DNA from: Rachicladosporium sp. CCFEE 5018
Lineage: Eukaryota > Ascomycota > Dothideomycetes > Cladosporiales > Cladosporiaceae
Length of the DNA stretch: 64,000 bases
Direction: 5' to 3'
Assembly (NCBI GenBank): GCA_002077045.2
Contig: KZ111182.1
Location: forward strand, 104,676-168,675
Below are positions 10,750-21,389 of this stretch, piece after piece. The notes under the pieces are model-generated. The model searched no databases, was not told the DNA's origin, and saw only the letters and a program-made list of their open reading frames with translations. How positions within the stretch are numbered: the first letter of the stretch is position 1; each line of letters opens with the position of its first letter. The position numbers and the translations under genes were made by a program.

Positions 10750-13700
10750 ATGTCGTCGGCCGTACTGACAGATGACCACAAGTTGACGGCCAACTGGAAG
10801 ACCTTCCTCGAGCAGGCGAAGGGAGTATCATCCGCCACCGTCGACGACGCGTTCAGATACGAAGCTGCAGTAGAGACGCCCGCGACATCCGAAGGATTCA
10901 TATATGAGCCTGATCTACCGATCAAGGCAATATACAACTCGCGTCAGAACTTCACGACCTTCCAAGATGCCTCTATCAAAGTGGGTGACAACGGTGATAT
11001 TGTCTTGCTATCGTTCGACAGCCTTCCGCAAACAGTCACATTGGACAATGTCCTCCTCGGCTTCGGAGTGCTTAAAGCACCTGGAGGCAACACAGCGGAG
11101 AATGTCATCGACAAGATCATCAACGCTATAGGGTTGGGTAGTGTTCTAGTCGTAGACCAGAGCCCCCAGAACCGCAATGCGACCTGGCTGATTCCAGCCA
11201 AGGCGCCGGTCAAAGATCTCGACAATATGAAGGATCCAATGGTCACGCTACAGACTGTGACTTCTTTGACATTCAAGCTCAACGGACCCGCTATAACGGG
11301 ATTTATACAGCAAGTCACATCAGTACTAGACCACGAGTTCGGCACGTCACTTGGCACAATCGACGGTAGCGACTTGGAGGCTATTGCGAAGCTGTTCTCG
11401 TTCACCGTGTCTACCACTACAACCGGCACGTTGCTCAACGACTCGACGTACGACATCACAGTCACTCCGAAGCTGACGTTCACTGTGCGATTGAAGGGGT
11501 TCATTGTAAACCTCATCTATGAACGGAACGACGTCTCACTCAATGTACAGGAAGCTTCAAAGACCGGCGACTTGTTTACGAAGCTGTCGAATCTGATGAG
11601 TGGAGGCTCCGATGATGATCCCGCAGTAAGCTCATCGTTGGCGGCACTGCGACCGGTTATCGGCGAAGGCCACATTCACCTCAGGAACGTCTCTTTCGGG
11701 AAGGACTTTGCAGGAACGATGTGGTGGGAAGCACAGTTCTATTGCGAATGGGTAATCAGGCCTGAGGTTACGGTCTGGATCGGCCTTGCCTACGACAATC
11801 GCACGAAGACATTCGAGGGTGGCTTGCTCTTCGAGAATGACTTCGCCAATGAGGTCATGATGCTATTGCCGTACTTTGACGAGAGCATGCGGGCGCCCGG
11901 TACAATGGCCAAAGTATTGAATCTCCACGACTTGTTTGTGGCAACGAAGTCGCTACCTGATAACGTACCATACTTCGTATCCCAAGCAACACTACGACTC
12001 ATACATGAAGAAAGTCCAGCGCGATTCGAACTTGCATTCGCCATCGAGAGCCAGCCGCCTGACAAGATTACTGATGCTGGACCCGTGCCGTCACCCTTCG
12101 TCTGGTCGAGCCTCGTCATCAATGTCACTCAACAAGGTCCAGATGTGACTGTCCACGTGGACACTGCCTTCCAGGTCAATCCCCGACCCGAAGACGTTGC
12201 GCTGTACACACCAGCAACTATGACTGTCAACATGGACTACGATAGTGGGAAGGGCAATTTCGATCTGGTTGGCGAAGTGGATAATCTGCAATTTGGTGCT
12301 CTTGCAAACTATGCAGACCCCTCATGTTCATCTGCATTCAGCGCCATCTTCGGCAAGTTGGTGCTCAGCCAGCTCCTACTACGCTACACCATCGATAAGA
12401 CGTCCAATGACGATGGCACGTCGAGCAACAAAGCGAGTAGCTTCCTGTTGCTGGGCAAGATACGCCTTGGTCTGCTCGAGCTTGACCTAGTATATCAGTA
12501 CACCAGTGATATTGCTACCGAAACCGCTACCGAGAAGCAGCTCGCAGAGAAGCCAGACGCGATCGGTAAGATCAAGCCCATTGCAAAACCCACTTCTGCC
12601 GACAAGAGTACTGGATGGACCTTCGAAGCGTACCTGGGTGCAGCCAACATCAAGGCGACGCTAGCTGAGGTGGTAGGCTCTATCGATCAGGCTGCTGCGG
12701 ATGCGCTTCCTGGCTTCGTCGGTGACATTGAGATCGCGCCGAGCGGGGCGGGGGACAGCCCTGTGCGCTTGACTTTGTCAAAGACTTCGCCACCTGCAAA
12801 GTCAGGCGCGTCTGGGAGTGGCAGCTCCATCACGACAGCTGCAGCAGACACAGCCTTGGTGCTGACGCTGGAAATTGCAGTTGGTCCGATCGATTTCACC
12901 TTTGTTCAGCTTTGCGAGAATGGCAAAACATCGACCACAACTCAGGTCACTACCACAGCACCGCCGATACCAAAGAGACTCCTGCGCGTGAAGGTTGGCG
13001 AGCTGCCGCATATTGCTGACATCCCGATATTGAAAGAGCTCACGCAACCTTTTCAAGCCTGCCAATACATGTACGTTGGAGCTGGTGGTGCACTCACTAC
13101 GGACGATGTGGAAGCTATCAACCCCAAGCTGGGAGATGCAAACAAGCTGTTCTACAGACAGTCGAATACGCCATCAAACTCCGAGGGAGGTGCGAGCGGC
13201 ACATCGGACAAGGGTGCCGACAAGAAGGAGCCTGTCACAGCCCTCGTTATGGGCCATCACCTCATCGTCGTACACGAGGGGAAATGTATACTCGATCATG
13301 CCTTCAGCAACGCCAAGAGCACTATTCCAGAGAAATCGACGGATGATGGTAAAGATTCAAACAAAAAAGATCCAGCTAAGGCAGACGACAATGCGAAAGG
13401 CGCCGACAAAGCGAACGACAAGGCGGGCGACGAGACTGCTCCCACAAAAGGTGCACTGAAAGCGCACACGAAGCTCTTCTCCCTCGACAGCGTCGCATTG
13501 CAGTTCAAAGACGGCTATCTCTGGATCATGCTCGATGTGACAGTTGCCCTCGGCCCTGTTGCCCTGACTTTGCTCGGTTTCGGTATCGGGCTACCTCTCG
13601 GAGATATCAGTCTGAGCCCTAGAATCAATGACCTTGCCGCATTGGGCAGTCAAGCCAAGTTCCAGATCCATGGTGTGGGTGTCTCGTTCGAAAAGCCGCC

Positions 13701-16279
13701 CTTGGTGATCGCCGGCGTCTTCGAACACGAGATCATGAAGCAGCTCGTGGGCGACCCGCCGGTGGAACAGACACTCGATGCTTACAGAGGTGGCATTGGT
13801 ATCAGTTACCCGCCGTACACATTCGTGGCTGTTGGGCAGTATGCCGAGGCCACATTCAGGATCGGTGGCTCGTACAAAAGCCTGTTTGTTTTTGCCAAGC
13901 TTGATGGCCCTCTCATCCAGCTTGAGTTCGGGTGAGCCTACTTGCATTCTTCGGCACTATGCATCTGCTGATATTTGGTAGTGAGTGCAGCATCTCAAAC
14001 CATGTTCCCAGTCGGTTCTAGAGGTAGCATGCTTGGACGACCTTATCGGGCAGTACTGACCTGAGTGACTAGCAACGATCAGTGGTGTCCGCATCGGCTT
14101 CGGCTACAACAGCATGATCCGCTCGCCTTCGATCGAAGAGCTTACCCAATTTCCCCTCATTGGCGAGCTGCCTGGCGTTGGTAACAACCCCATCAACTTG
14201 CTGCAAGCCTGGTGCAAAGGTGATAATCCATGGGTGGTCCCAAAACAGGATTCATACTGGTTCGCTGTTGGCATGACGATTACCGCGTTCGACATTCTGA
14301 AGATCACAGCTGCAGCATTGCTCGCCTTCAGGGACTCAGGGATCATTGTGAGTTTGTACGCAGACGCTGTCGCGCAGGTGCCACCAGATGTAACGAAAAC
14401 TTCCGACATGGTAAGGTTTCCCGTGTCCACTCAACTAAAAGATATGAGAATTGACATTGCGGCACACAGATCCTCTACGTCGAGATCGGTCTAGTCGCCG
14501 AGATGAACTTCATCGACTGCTACTTCCGCTGTGATGCTTCACTTGCGCCAACATCGTTCCTTCTCGTACCAGAGTGCCAATTGTATGGAGGCTTCGCTTT
14601 ATGCTACTGGTTTGGCACATCACAGCACGCAGGGGACTGGGTGTTCAGCGTCGGTGGCTATCACCGTTCTTTTCAAATGCATGAGTCCCGCCTGTGTGAG
14701 AAAGCGTGAGCACGAGGCTGACAGAGTCGCAGACCATCTCACTATCCCAACCCGAAGCGCCTGGGCATCTCGTTCACGGTAGGTCACATGGTGCACATCC
14801 AGGGCGAGGGCTACTTCGCGATCACACCCAAAGTTGTCATGGGAGGCGCAATGATACACGTGTCCTTGCAAGTAGGTATTGTTAGTGCATACCTCGACGC
14901 TTCCTTCGATGCGCTAATAAACCTACACCCCATCCACTATATGGCCGATGTCCACGTCGCGATCGGGGTCAGTTGCGACATCGATATCTTGTTTATCACT
15001 ATACACATCTCGGTGTCGATCGGCGCAGATCTTCATATCGAGGGACCTGAATTCGGCGGTGTTGCGCAGTACGTCTCTCCCTACCTGTGTCACGGACAAT
15101 CGGCTGATAGATTACAGCGTTGACTTCTGGGTCTTTGGCTTCGATGTCTACTTTGGCGATCAAGGGAAGGTACTAGATCCACTCACTCTCAGCGACTTCT
15201 ACGACATGGTCCACAAGGCTGGCCCAACATCTGGACGGCCACCTGCCACAGGGCCCGAGACTGTAGGCCTCGATCAGCAGATCAAGCTCACTCTGGAAGA
15301 CGGGGCGTTCTCGAAGCCCTCACAAGACACAGCAAAAGCAGATGCCCAGCCTGATAGCTCAGGCGCAGGTAGCAAGTGGTTCGTCAAGGGCGTTAGCTTT
15401 GCCTTCCGCGTGGCGCCCGACTTCGCGATCAGTATCGCTCAACTCATAAACGACAAGGAAGGCTACAGTGACATTGACAAGGCCAAAATCCCTGCCAAGG
15501 ACACACCAGCACCCTTACGCAGCACTCCAATGCATCTCAGCGCGCCGCATCCTGAGCGTTCGCAGCCTGATCCCGGTCATCCTGAGATCTCATCCACACT
15601 CAAAATCACGATTCGCTCCGCTGCAGGGAAGCTCGTACCTATCACTGGCTGGAAGCCCACGTACGTCGTCAAAGATGTCCCGTCCGCGCTGTGGCGCGAC
15701 TACGATGAAAGCCGCGATCCGATGATCAAAGGCGGCGGGCAGGAACTTCTCAGCCCAGCCAACGGCACGATCAAGCAGATCATGGCTGTCAGCCTCGTAG
15801 CCCCGGATCCGATCCTGTCGAAGAGCAATATCCCAGCTTTCAACGCTACGGACGCGCAGAAGAGTGAAGTCCTGACCGATGACGGCAAGAGTTGGACGAT
15901 GCCCACTCCAGGCGCAGACCAAACCCAGGACCTGCTCCCTGCTCCACTGACTCATCCGATCGATCCTCTGTATCTGCCGCAGAAGTGGAAGGAAATGCAA
16001 ACCACTTGGCAGACTTGCTCCGCCGATGGGCTGGACTTAGCAACAGGTATGGCTGCGCTCTGCGCAACAACTCTGGGCTGGGATGCGCCTTTGCCTGGAC
16101 AACTTACTGGCCCAAAGATCACGGATGTGGGAGTCAAGCCGGCTTGGATGTTGACCACGGACTTGCCGAAGAGATTAGTGGTGGGGACGAAGAAGCCTGA
16201 CGATCCGAAGCTGAGGGATGTGATGGATGGGTTGGAGAATTTCTATTTGGCTTTGCCGAGAGTCGCTACGGCTGCGTGA
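10750..16279 (+). CDS. DUF6603-type giant protein (gene E)
   Basis: Five exons: 10750-13931, 14083-14410, 14470-14693, 14733-15068 and 15118-16279. They sum to 1,744 codons (1,743 residues). An in-frame ATG at 10702 would add 16 residues; I prefer MSSAVLTDDHK at 10750. The first 800 residues are beta-rich and uncharacterised. A Lys/Asp/Ala-rich linker lies around 13320-13440. From exon 2 on come the blocks I associate with DUF6603: FGYNSMIR, then APTSFLLVPECQLYGGFAL, GDWVFSVGGYH, GEGYFAITPKVVMGG, IGVSCDIDILFITIHISVS, EGPEFGGVA and DFWVFGFDVYFG. DUF6603 is a domain of unknown function known mainly from large bacterial proteins and some fungi. The family motifs run unbroken across four splice junctions, which supports the exon model. 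No signal peptide or catalytic motif. Its role is unknown; genes A, C and D are likely functional neighbours. Confidence 0.8.
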
Positions 16280-16586
16280 CATGGAGGATTCATTGCTCGA
16301 GAACGAACCACGGCCTATCCTGCAATTTACTCCTCCAATCTGTATCGCGCCACGTAAAGTTCTGCGAGTCCTTTTCATGTCCGTCTTGGCTACCCGCACA
16401 AACGTACAGGACTTCACAAAGGAGATGGACGTGTGTCATTCGACGTTCATGCAAATCGTGTCGTTGACCGAGCTCTAATCTATGACCGCTGCTGTCTCGT
16501 TACTCTGGAAACCATATTGGTTCAGGGACCCTCCTCCGTGCGTCTCTGTGTACCATATGGTCTTCAGAGGTTGTACGCCCATACTT
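16280..16586. other. Convergent intergenic region, gene E / cystathionine lyase
   Basis: 307 bp between two stop codons; 3' ends of both genes. Nothing else seen. Confidence 0.4.
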
Positions 16587-17846
16587 TTAGGCATGTCCAT
16601 TTGCACTCCCGTTCCCATTGCTAATCTTCGCCCCAACGACAACCTTCTCCAATGCCTGTCTGACATCGTCCACCAAATCCAAGCCCTCCTCCACCCCACA
16701 GCTTATCCTTATCAGGTCACTAAACACGCCTGCCGCTTCCCTCTGTTCCACCGGAATCCCGGCATGCGTCATACTCCCGGGCAACTCAACCAGACTCTCA
16801 ACACCACCCAGACTCTCTGCTAGCGTGAAGATCTGTGTCGTCTTGCAGAACTCCTCCGCCGCAGCTTGTCCGCCCTTCACCCGGAAGCTCAACATCCCTC
16901 CACCAAGTCCATCGCGATGTTGCTTCAGCGCTATCTTCCTGTGGGGATGTGATGCAAGGCCAGGGTAGTTCACACTTATCACGTGCGGGCTATCTTGAAG
17001 CGCTGCAGCTACCAGTGCAGCATTCTTACTCGCTTCTCTTGCGCGTAGATGCAGCGTCTTGACACCGCGATGTGCAAGCCAGCAGTCGAATGGACTTGGC
17101 ACAGCGCCGATGGCGTTCTGGAGGAATCGCAACCTCTCATGTAGGGAATCTGAGTTGAGTGCTGCTACACCCATCAGTACGTCCGAGTGCCCATTGATAT
17201 ACTTCGTCACGCTGTGGACCACAATATCCGCGCCATGATCTAGCGGGTTCTGGACGTAAGGCGAGAGGAACGTATTGTCCACCACAACCATGATCCCGCT
17301 CCGGTGCGCAATATCGGCCACAGCGCGAATATCCACCAGCGACAGCGTCGGATTCGAAGGCGTCTCAATCCAGATCAACTTCGTTTCCGGCGTGATCAAG
17401 TCCTCGATGTGCAGCTCAATGCTCGGCGTAAACGTGACCCGCACCCCATGCGCACTCGCCACCTTCGTGAAATACCTATGTGTACCCCCATAGACGTCCG
17501 ACACACTCACAACATGACTCCCGGCCGCCAGACTCTGCAGTATGATTGCCGTCGTCGCGCTGCCAGAGCTGAACGCAAGTGCATATTTTGCCTTCTCCAA
17601 GCTCGCTATGCAGTTCTCGAAGTTTGTTCGATTTGGATTACTCGAACGTGTGTACTCGTACTCTCCGATCGGTTTGCCGACTGCGGATTGTGCGAAAGTC
17701 GTGCTAAGGGAGATGGACTCGATTACTGCGCCTGTTGCTGGATCGTGAGGGCTGCCGGCGTGGACTGCGAGGGTGCCGAAGCCGTGGACTGGGGAGTGAG
17801 GCCGGGGAGGCGTCTCGATGGCGGTGTCGAAGTCGACGATAGCCAT
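16587..17846 (-). CDS. cys3: Cystathionine gamma-lyase
   Basis: Single exon, 419 residues, normal length for the family. It cleaves cystathionine to cysteine, 2-oxobutyrate and ammonia in reverse transsulfuration in the cytosol, using pyridoxal phosphate. The PLP-lysine motif SVTKYINGHSDV places the Schiff-base lysine at K215. Also visible are the Cys/Met-metabolism blocks YTRSSNPNR (about 65-73), FSSGSATT (about 92-99), VVVDNTF (about 187-193) and the C-terminal SLGGVESLVELPGSMTH. The start MAIVDFDTAIE has no upstream in-frame alternative of note. Cystathionine beta-lyase or gamma-synthase are related alternatives; the SLGGVESL block favours the gamma-lyase group. It looks intact and ordinary. 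Confidence 0.93.
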   Translation of the reverse strand: MAIVDFDTAIETPPRPHSPVHGFGTLAVHAGSPHDPATGAVIESISLSTTFAQSAVGKPIGEYEYTRSSNPNRTNFENCIASLEKAKYALAFSSGSATTAIILQSLAAGSHVVSVSDVYGGTHRYFTKVASAHGVRVTFTPSIELHIEDLITPETKLIWIETPSNPTLSLVDIRAVADIAHRSGIMVVVDNTFLSPYVQNPLDHGADIVVHSVTKYINGHSDVLMGVAALNSDSLHERLRFLQNAIGAVPSPFDCWLAHRGVKTLHLRAREASKNAALVAAALQDSPHVISVNYPGLASHPHRKIALKQHRDGLGGGMLSFRVKGGQAAAEEFCKTTQIFTLAESLGGVESLVELPGSMTHAGIPVEQREAAGVFSDLIRISCGVEEGLDLVDDVRQALEKVVVGAKISNGNGSANGHA

Positions 17847-18482
17847 GGTAGCGGTGGTGTTGTTACTGAAGATTATGTGGCGGGGGTTGTAGACGTGGAG
17901 AGTTGTATGGAGGTTGGAATGCAGGTGAGATTGTACTTAAGTTCTAGGCTTTTGCCACTGGCTTACACGAGCAGTGGAAGGGCGTCGTGATCCAAGCCTG
18001 CGGTCATTGGAATCATCCGTGATGTCGACGCTTCCATGCGATTGGAGATCTTCCTCAACAAAGACTGCGCAATGGCGTGCTATTTGGTAATGAACTTTAT
18101 TAAGTTAACTTAATGCCGAGGTTTACCTAAGGCTAAGCCGCTCTGCTGGTGACCTCACCTCATGCCTTGTGGGCGATCAAGCCGATGATAGAGCAACATT
18201 TCCAGAACGATACCATGCGTTGTTAGGAGTGGGAGGGGACACCGCACCCATGATCACAGACGACAGGCATGGTGTCACGCAGCGGACGAAACACAATCTG
18301 CCGCAACATGTCGCGGCCCCTTGAAACATCTCCTACCGGAGAGCCTGCCTCCGTGCTGCATGCACGCAAACAAAGTCTCGAGCGAATGTCTTGCATTACT
18401 CGAAAAGCTACAGCCTGTGCCAGCCATACCTGCGGCATCTATACACCCTCTAACACCTCATCCACGCGACTATGCTCTGCAT
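17847..18482. promoter_or_regulatory. Intergenic: cys3 promoter side and LPMO 3' side
   Basis: 636 bp between the cys3 start and the LPMO stop; both genes are on the minus strand. It contains a 16-bp AT-rich palindrome at 18099-18114, about 250 bp upstream of the cys3 ATG. No coding feature seen. Confidence 0.4.
18099..18114. promoter_or_regulatory. 16-bp perfect palindrome upstream of cys3
   Basis: ATTAAGTTAACTTAAT reads the same on both strands. It lies in the cys3 upstream region. It could be a dimeric transcription-factor site or a chance AT-rich palindrome; no second copy was noticed. Confidence 0.3.
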
Positions 18483-19410
18483 CTAAGCATCGAGCACAAA
18501 GTCCCTAGCGTGCCTCGCCATCTTCTTGATCGACGTGAATGTCGGGCCGGGGATGGTGTACGAGCTGATCTTGCTGTAGATGTCAATGAGGATTCCGGGC
18601 TAGGTAGACTGTCAGCATCTTGATCTTTTGATTCCCGGCCGTTGCACATATCAACTTACGTCAGTCGCCTTGTACAGCGCGGTGGCCTTGGTGCCCGATG
18701 GCGTAGCGGTACCGGAACCGGTGATCTGCAGGTTAATGCACTGCGGGTAGTTCTGGGCGCCGTTACTGGAGCCGGCGGCGTGGAGACCGATCAGCTCGTG
18801 GCGGAGGACGTAGTTGCCTGGTGCGACGGATGAGGGGATCTTGATGGTCCAGGCGTATGGAGCGGCTGTGTTTATGTTAGTCATGTGCCACTAAGCGTGA
18901 TTCACTCGGAAGACACTCACTTGTGATCGCATCGGTAGCCCAGGTGCCCGGTGGCGAGTTGTCGTTCAACAGACCACTCTGTGCGATCTTGAAGAAGCTC
19001 AAGCTGCTCGCATCGGTGAGCGCGGTGCAGTTGCCGGAGCACTTCGCCAGGTAGTCAATGACCGGGCCGTGGTGAGAGATGGGCCAGGTGTTCCAGTTCA
19101 GCACCACCGAGCTGCCAGCGGCAACGGGGATCTGCTGGTTGCCAGCCTTTCCAGACTTGTGGCACCCAATGTCGGAGGTACCGTAGGCACTCGGGCTGAC
19201 GAAGCCATTGTCCTGGTTCAGGGCGAACCAGCCGGCGGTGGGCACGACTTGCCCCGAAGGTTGATAATACCAGTTCGGGTTGCTGCCCTGGTAGGTCTTG
19301 CCACCGGCGGTGATTGCAGCAACGTAACCGTGAGCAGCCACCTGGGGCACGAGTGCAATGACTGCGGCAGCAAGCACGGCGTCCTGCGCCGAAGAGGAAG
19401 TGAAGAGCAT
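18483..19410 (-). CDS. AA9 lytic polysaccharide monooxygenase (secreted)
   Basis: Three exons (19410-18921, 18865-18660 and 18599-18483) give 270 residues. A copper-dependent enzyme family that oxidatively cleaves cellulose or hemicellulose outside the cell. The signal peptide ends ...PQVAA so that His27 becomes the N-terminal copper-brace histidine (HGYVAAITAGGK). The second copper histidine lies in the WPISHHGPVIDYLAKC block. The region RHELIGLHAAG to GAQNYPQCINLQ gives the second-sphere His/Gln and the axial Tyr. The last exon carries IPGPTFTS near the C-terminus, as expected for AA9. No cellulose-binding module or GPI signal follows. The ATG at 19410 is preceded by a long AT-poor leader with no better start. 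The enzyme appears complete; substrate preference cannot be told from sequence alone. Confidence 0.92.
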
Positions 19411-21389
19411 TTTTGCTGTTTTGTGGGGTTGAAGAAGCGAGAGTGTGTTGTGTACACGGAGAGAAGGCGTGGGATCGGACCACAGCAGGAGTAGTCTTAT
19501 ACTGTACTTACTCGTCTCGAGTGCCAGGAGATCACGCCAAGAGCTTCCGGGCGTGTGAAGTGTACTCCGAGTGTATCAGGCACGGAAGCGGCAAAGCGCA
19601 ATCTATCTGCCAAGATCGTGATGTGCCTACGACTTTACGACATGGCATGCGGACACTCGCGAGATAGCCGGTCCACAGTATGCTTGCGTCTTTGGGGGTT
19701 GGCCGTTTCATGCCGGTGCATTGTTGCAAGACGTGCCGGATGTCGAGACGATGGCGTGCTTGCATGCTAATGCATGCTGTATCGGTTCGCGCGTCTCGTC
19801 GGGTCCATTAGGTTGGTGGAACAATTGGCTTCTCCAGCCTACTCAGGGGAAAGCAACTCTCGGAGAAGGTGCAGTGCACTCAGAGGCACAATGGGCCTGA
19901 TCGTGATTCCAGTGGAGATATGAAGCAATCTTTACTTGCGCAATTCAGCGCAATTACTCTCAACGGTGGCATACAGAAGGCGGTTCGCAGCCGGCACTAA
20001 CAATGCCAGCATACAAGGACCAGGCTCGTTAGATGAATCTCCGGCAACATGAGATGTTTCATAAGACATAAGAACTGCTGTAGGCTGAAATGGCACGCCA
20101 CATGGCGGCATGCTTAATTACGTGCTCGGCATATCGTCTGATCGGCAGGGGTGATGGCTGTCAAGATCTTCGTTTCTGCATTGCGTTGTGCTGGAGTGGT
20201 ACCGCATAATTTCAGTTCCCCTACTTACGAGCGTTGATGCTGGGTGCCAAAGTAAGGATCATCGATCGGGCATGTGCCCTCCACTGCGGACCGCATGGCC
20301 GCTCGCGTCGCGTAGCAGATCGCGTAGAAAGGTGGAGGTGTCGCAGAGTGCCGGGGCTAGCGACAAGGCGCGTATGCAAGTTGACGACGAGAGCTCACAT
20401 GGCCAGTGCGCATGTGATGGCGCGACGCGATCGACAGAGTGAAACCCGATAGATTGATGAAGTCGCACGGGTGGTGTTCGAGTTTCGCGGCCCGGTCGAG
20501 CGGCGCCTCCCTCAAGGATGAACTAGCACGGAGTTATGGATTGGGCTTGGCGACAAGGTCGACGTGATTTCCAGCGCGGCACCCACCCAGCTTTCATCTC
20601 ATGATTCAGATGAGGGCGAGAGTGTTGCTGACGCGTCCTTTGGAGTCACGCGTATGCTTGCCAGAACGACGACATGGCGCAGCACGCTGTCAACCATGGG
20701 CAATCTCCAATACACTTGCCATGACTCCGCTGGTGTTGGCGGTCTTGCGGTGGAGGTCCTTGTGTTAAGAATTTGGCATCGTTGGCTCTGCACTCACTCT
20801 GCAGCCCAAGTGGATTCATGACCCCGAGCCGATGCTTTCGAGCGGCCTGAGATCGAGTGAGACAGCTCTTTTTTGAGTCTCTCATGACCTTGCTCTGGCG
20901 TGCGCGTATGAGAGGCCAAGAGGAGAGCCGCCGAGGGTGTGATAAAGCCAGGCTTGTTGATGTTGACGCGTACGAGCCGTCTGGTCACGCAAACGCCAGT
21001 TCATGGTTCGCCTCGGTCATGCAAGTATCCGCTGGACTCGAGGAGTTCAGAGCGCGTCGCACACGACGTAACGTAGTCACAACATTTGCTGCCTTGGACA
21101 AGCGTCTGAGGTCGGGCTGGAAACATCCAGCCTTCGTAGATGGTCATGCAGCTTCGTTCGCTCCTTCCTTCACATCTCGTTGAGCTCCGTCATCCCGTCA
21201 AAGGGACGCCACCTCTGCAATCTACACACGATACGTTTGACCACTCACATGCAATGAACTACGCTCGCTGATCTCGAAACGATGTTCTCCGCAAGATGGC
21301 CTGCAGCAACTTACCACTGCACTCAAGACGTCGAAGAGGAGAGGAGCCGTCATGTCCGGTCCACGCAGCTGGAGTGGGACCTGCAAGAC
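19411..21389. other. Gene-poor intergenic stretch
   Basis: About 2 kb with only short, unconvincing open frames on both strands. It should include the LPMO promoter (left) and the promoter and leader of the MFS transporter (right). No tRNA-like fold, transposon end or repeat was recognised by eye. Confidence 0.35.

Noticed and set aside
19411..21389. Hidden genes or a transposon relic in the 2 kb gene-poor stretch
   Set aside because: Open frames are short, with no family motifs, and no terminal repeats or transposase-like sequence could be seen.
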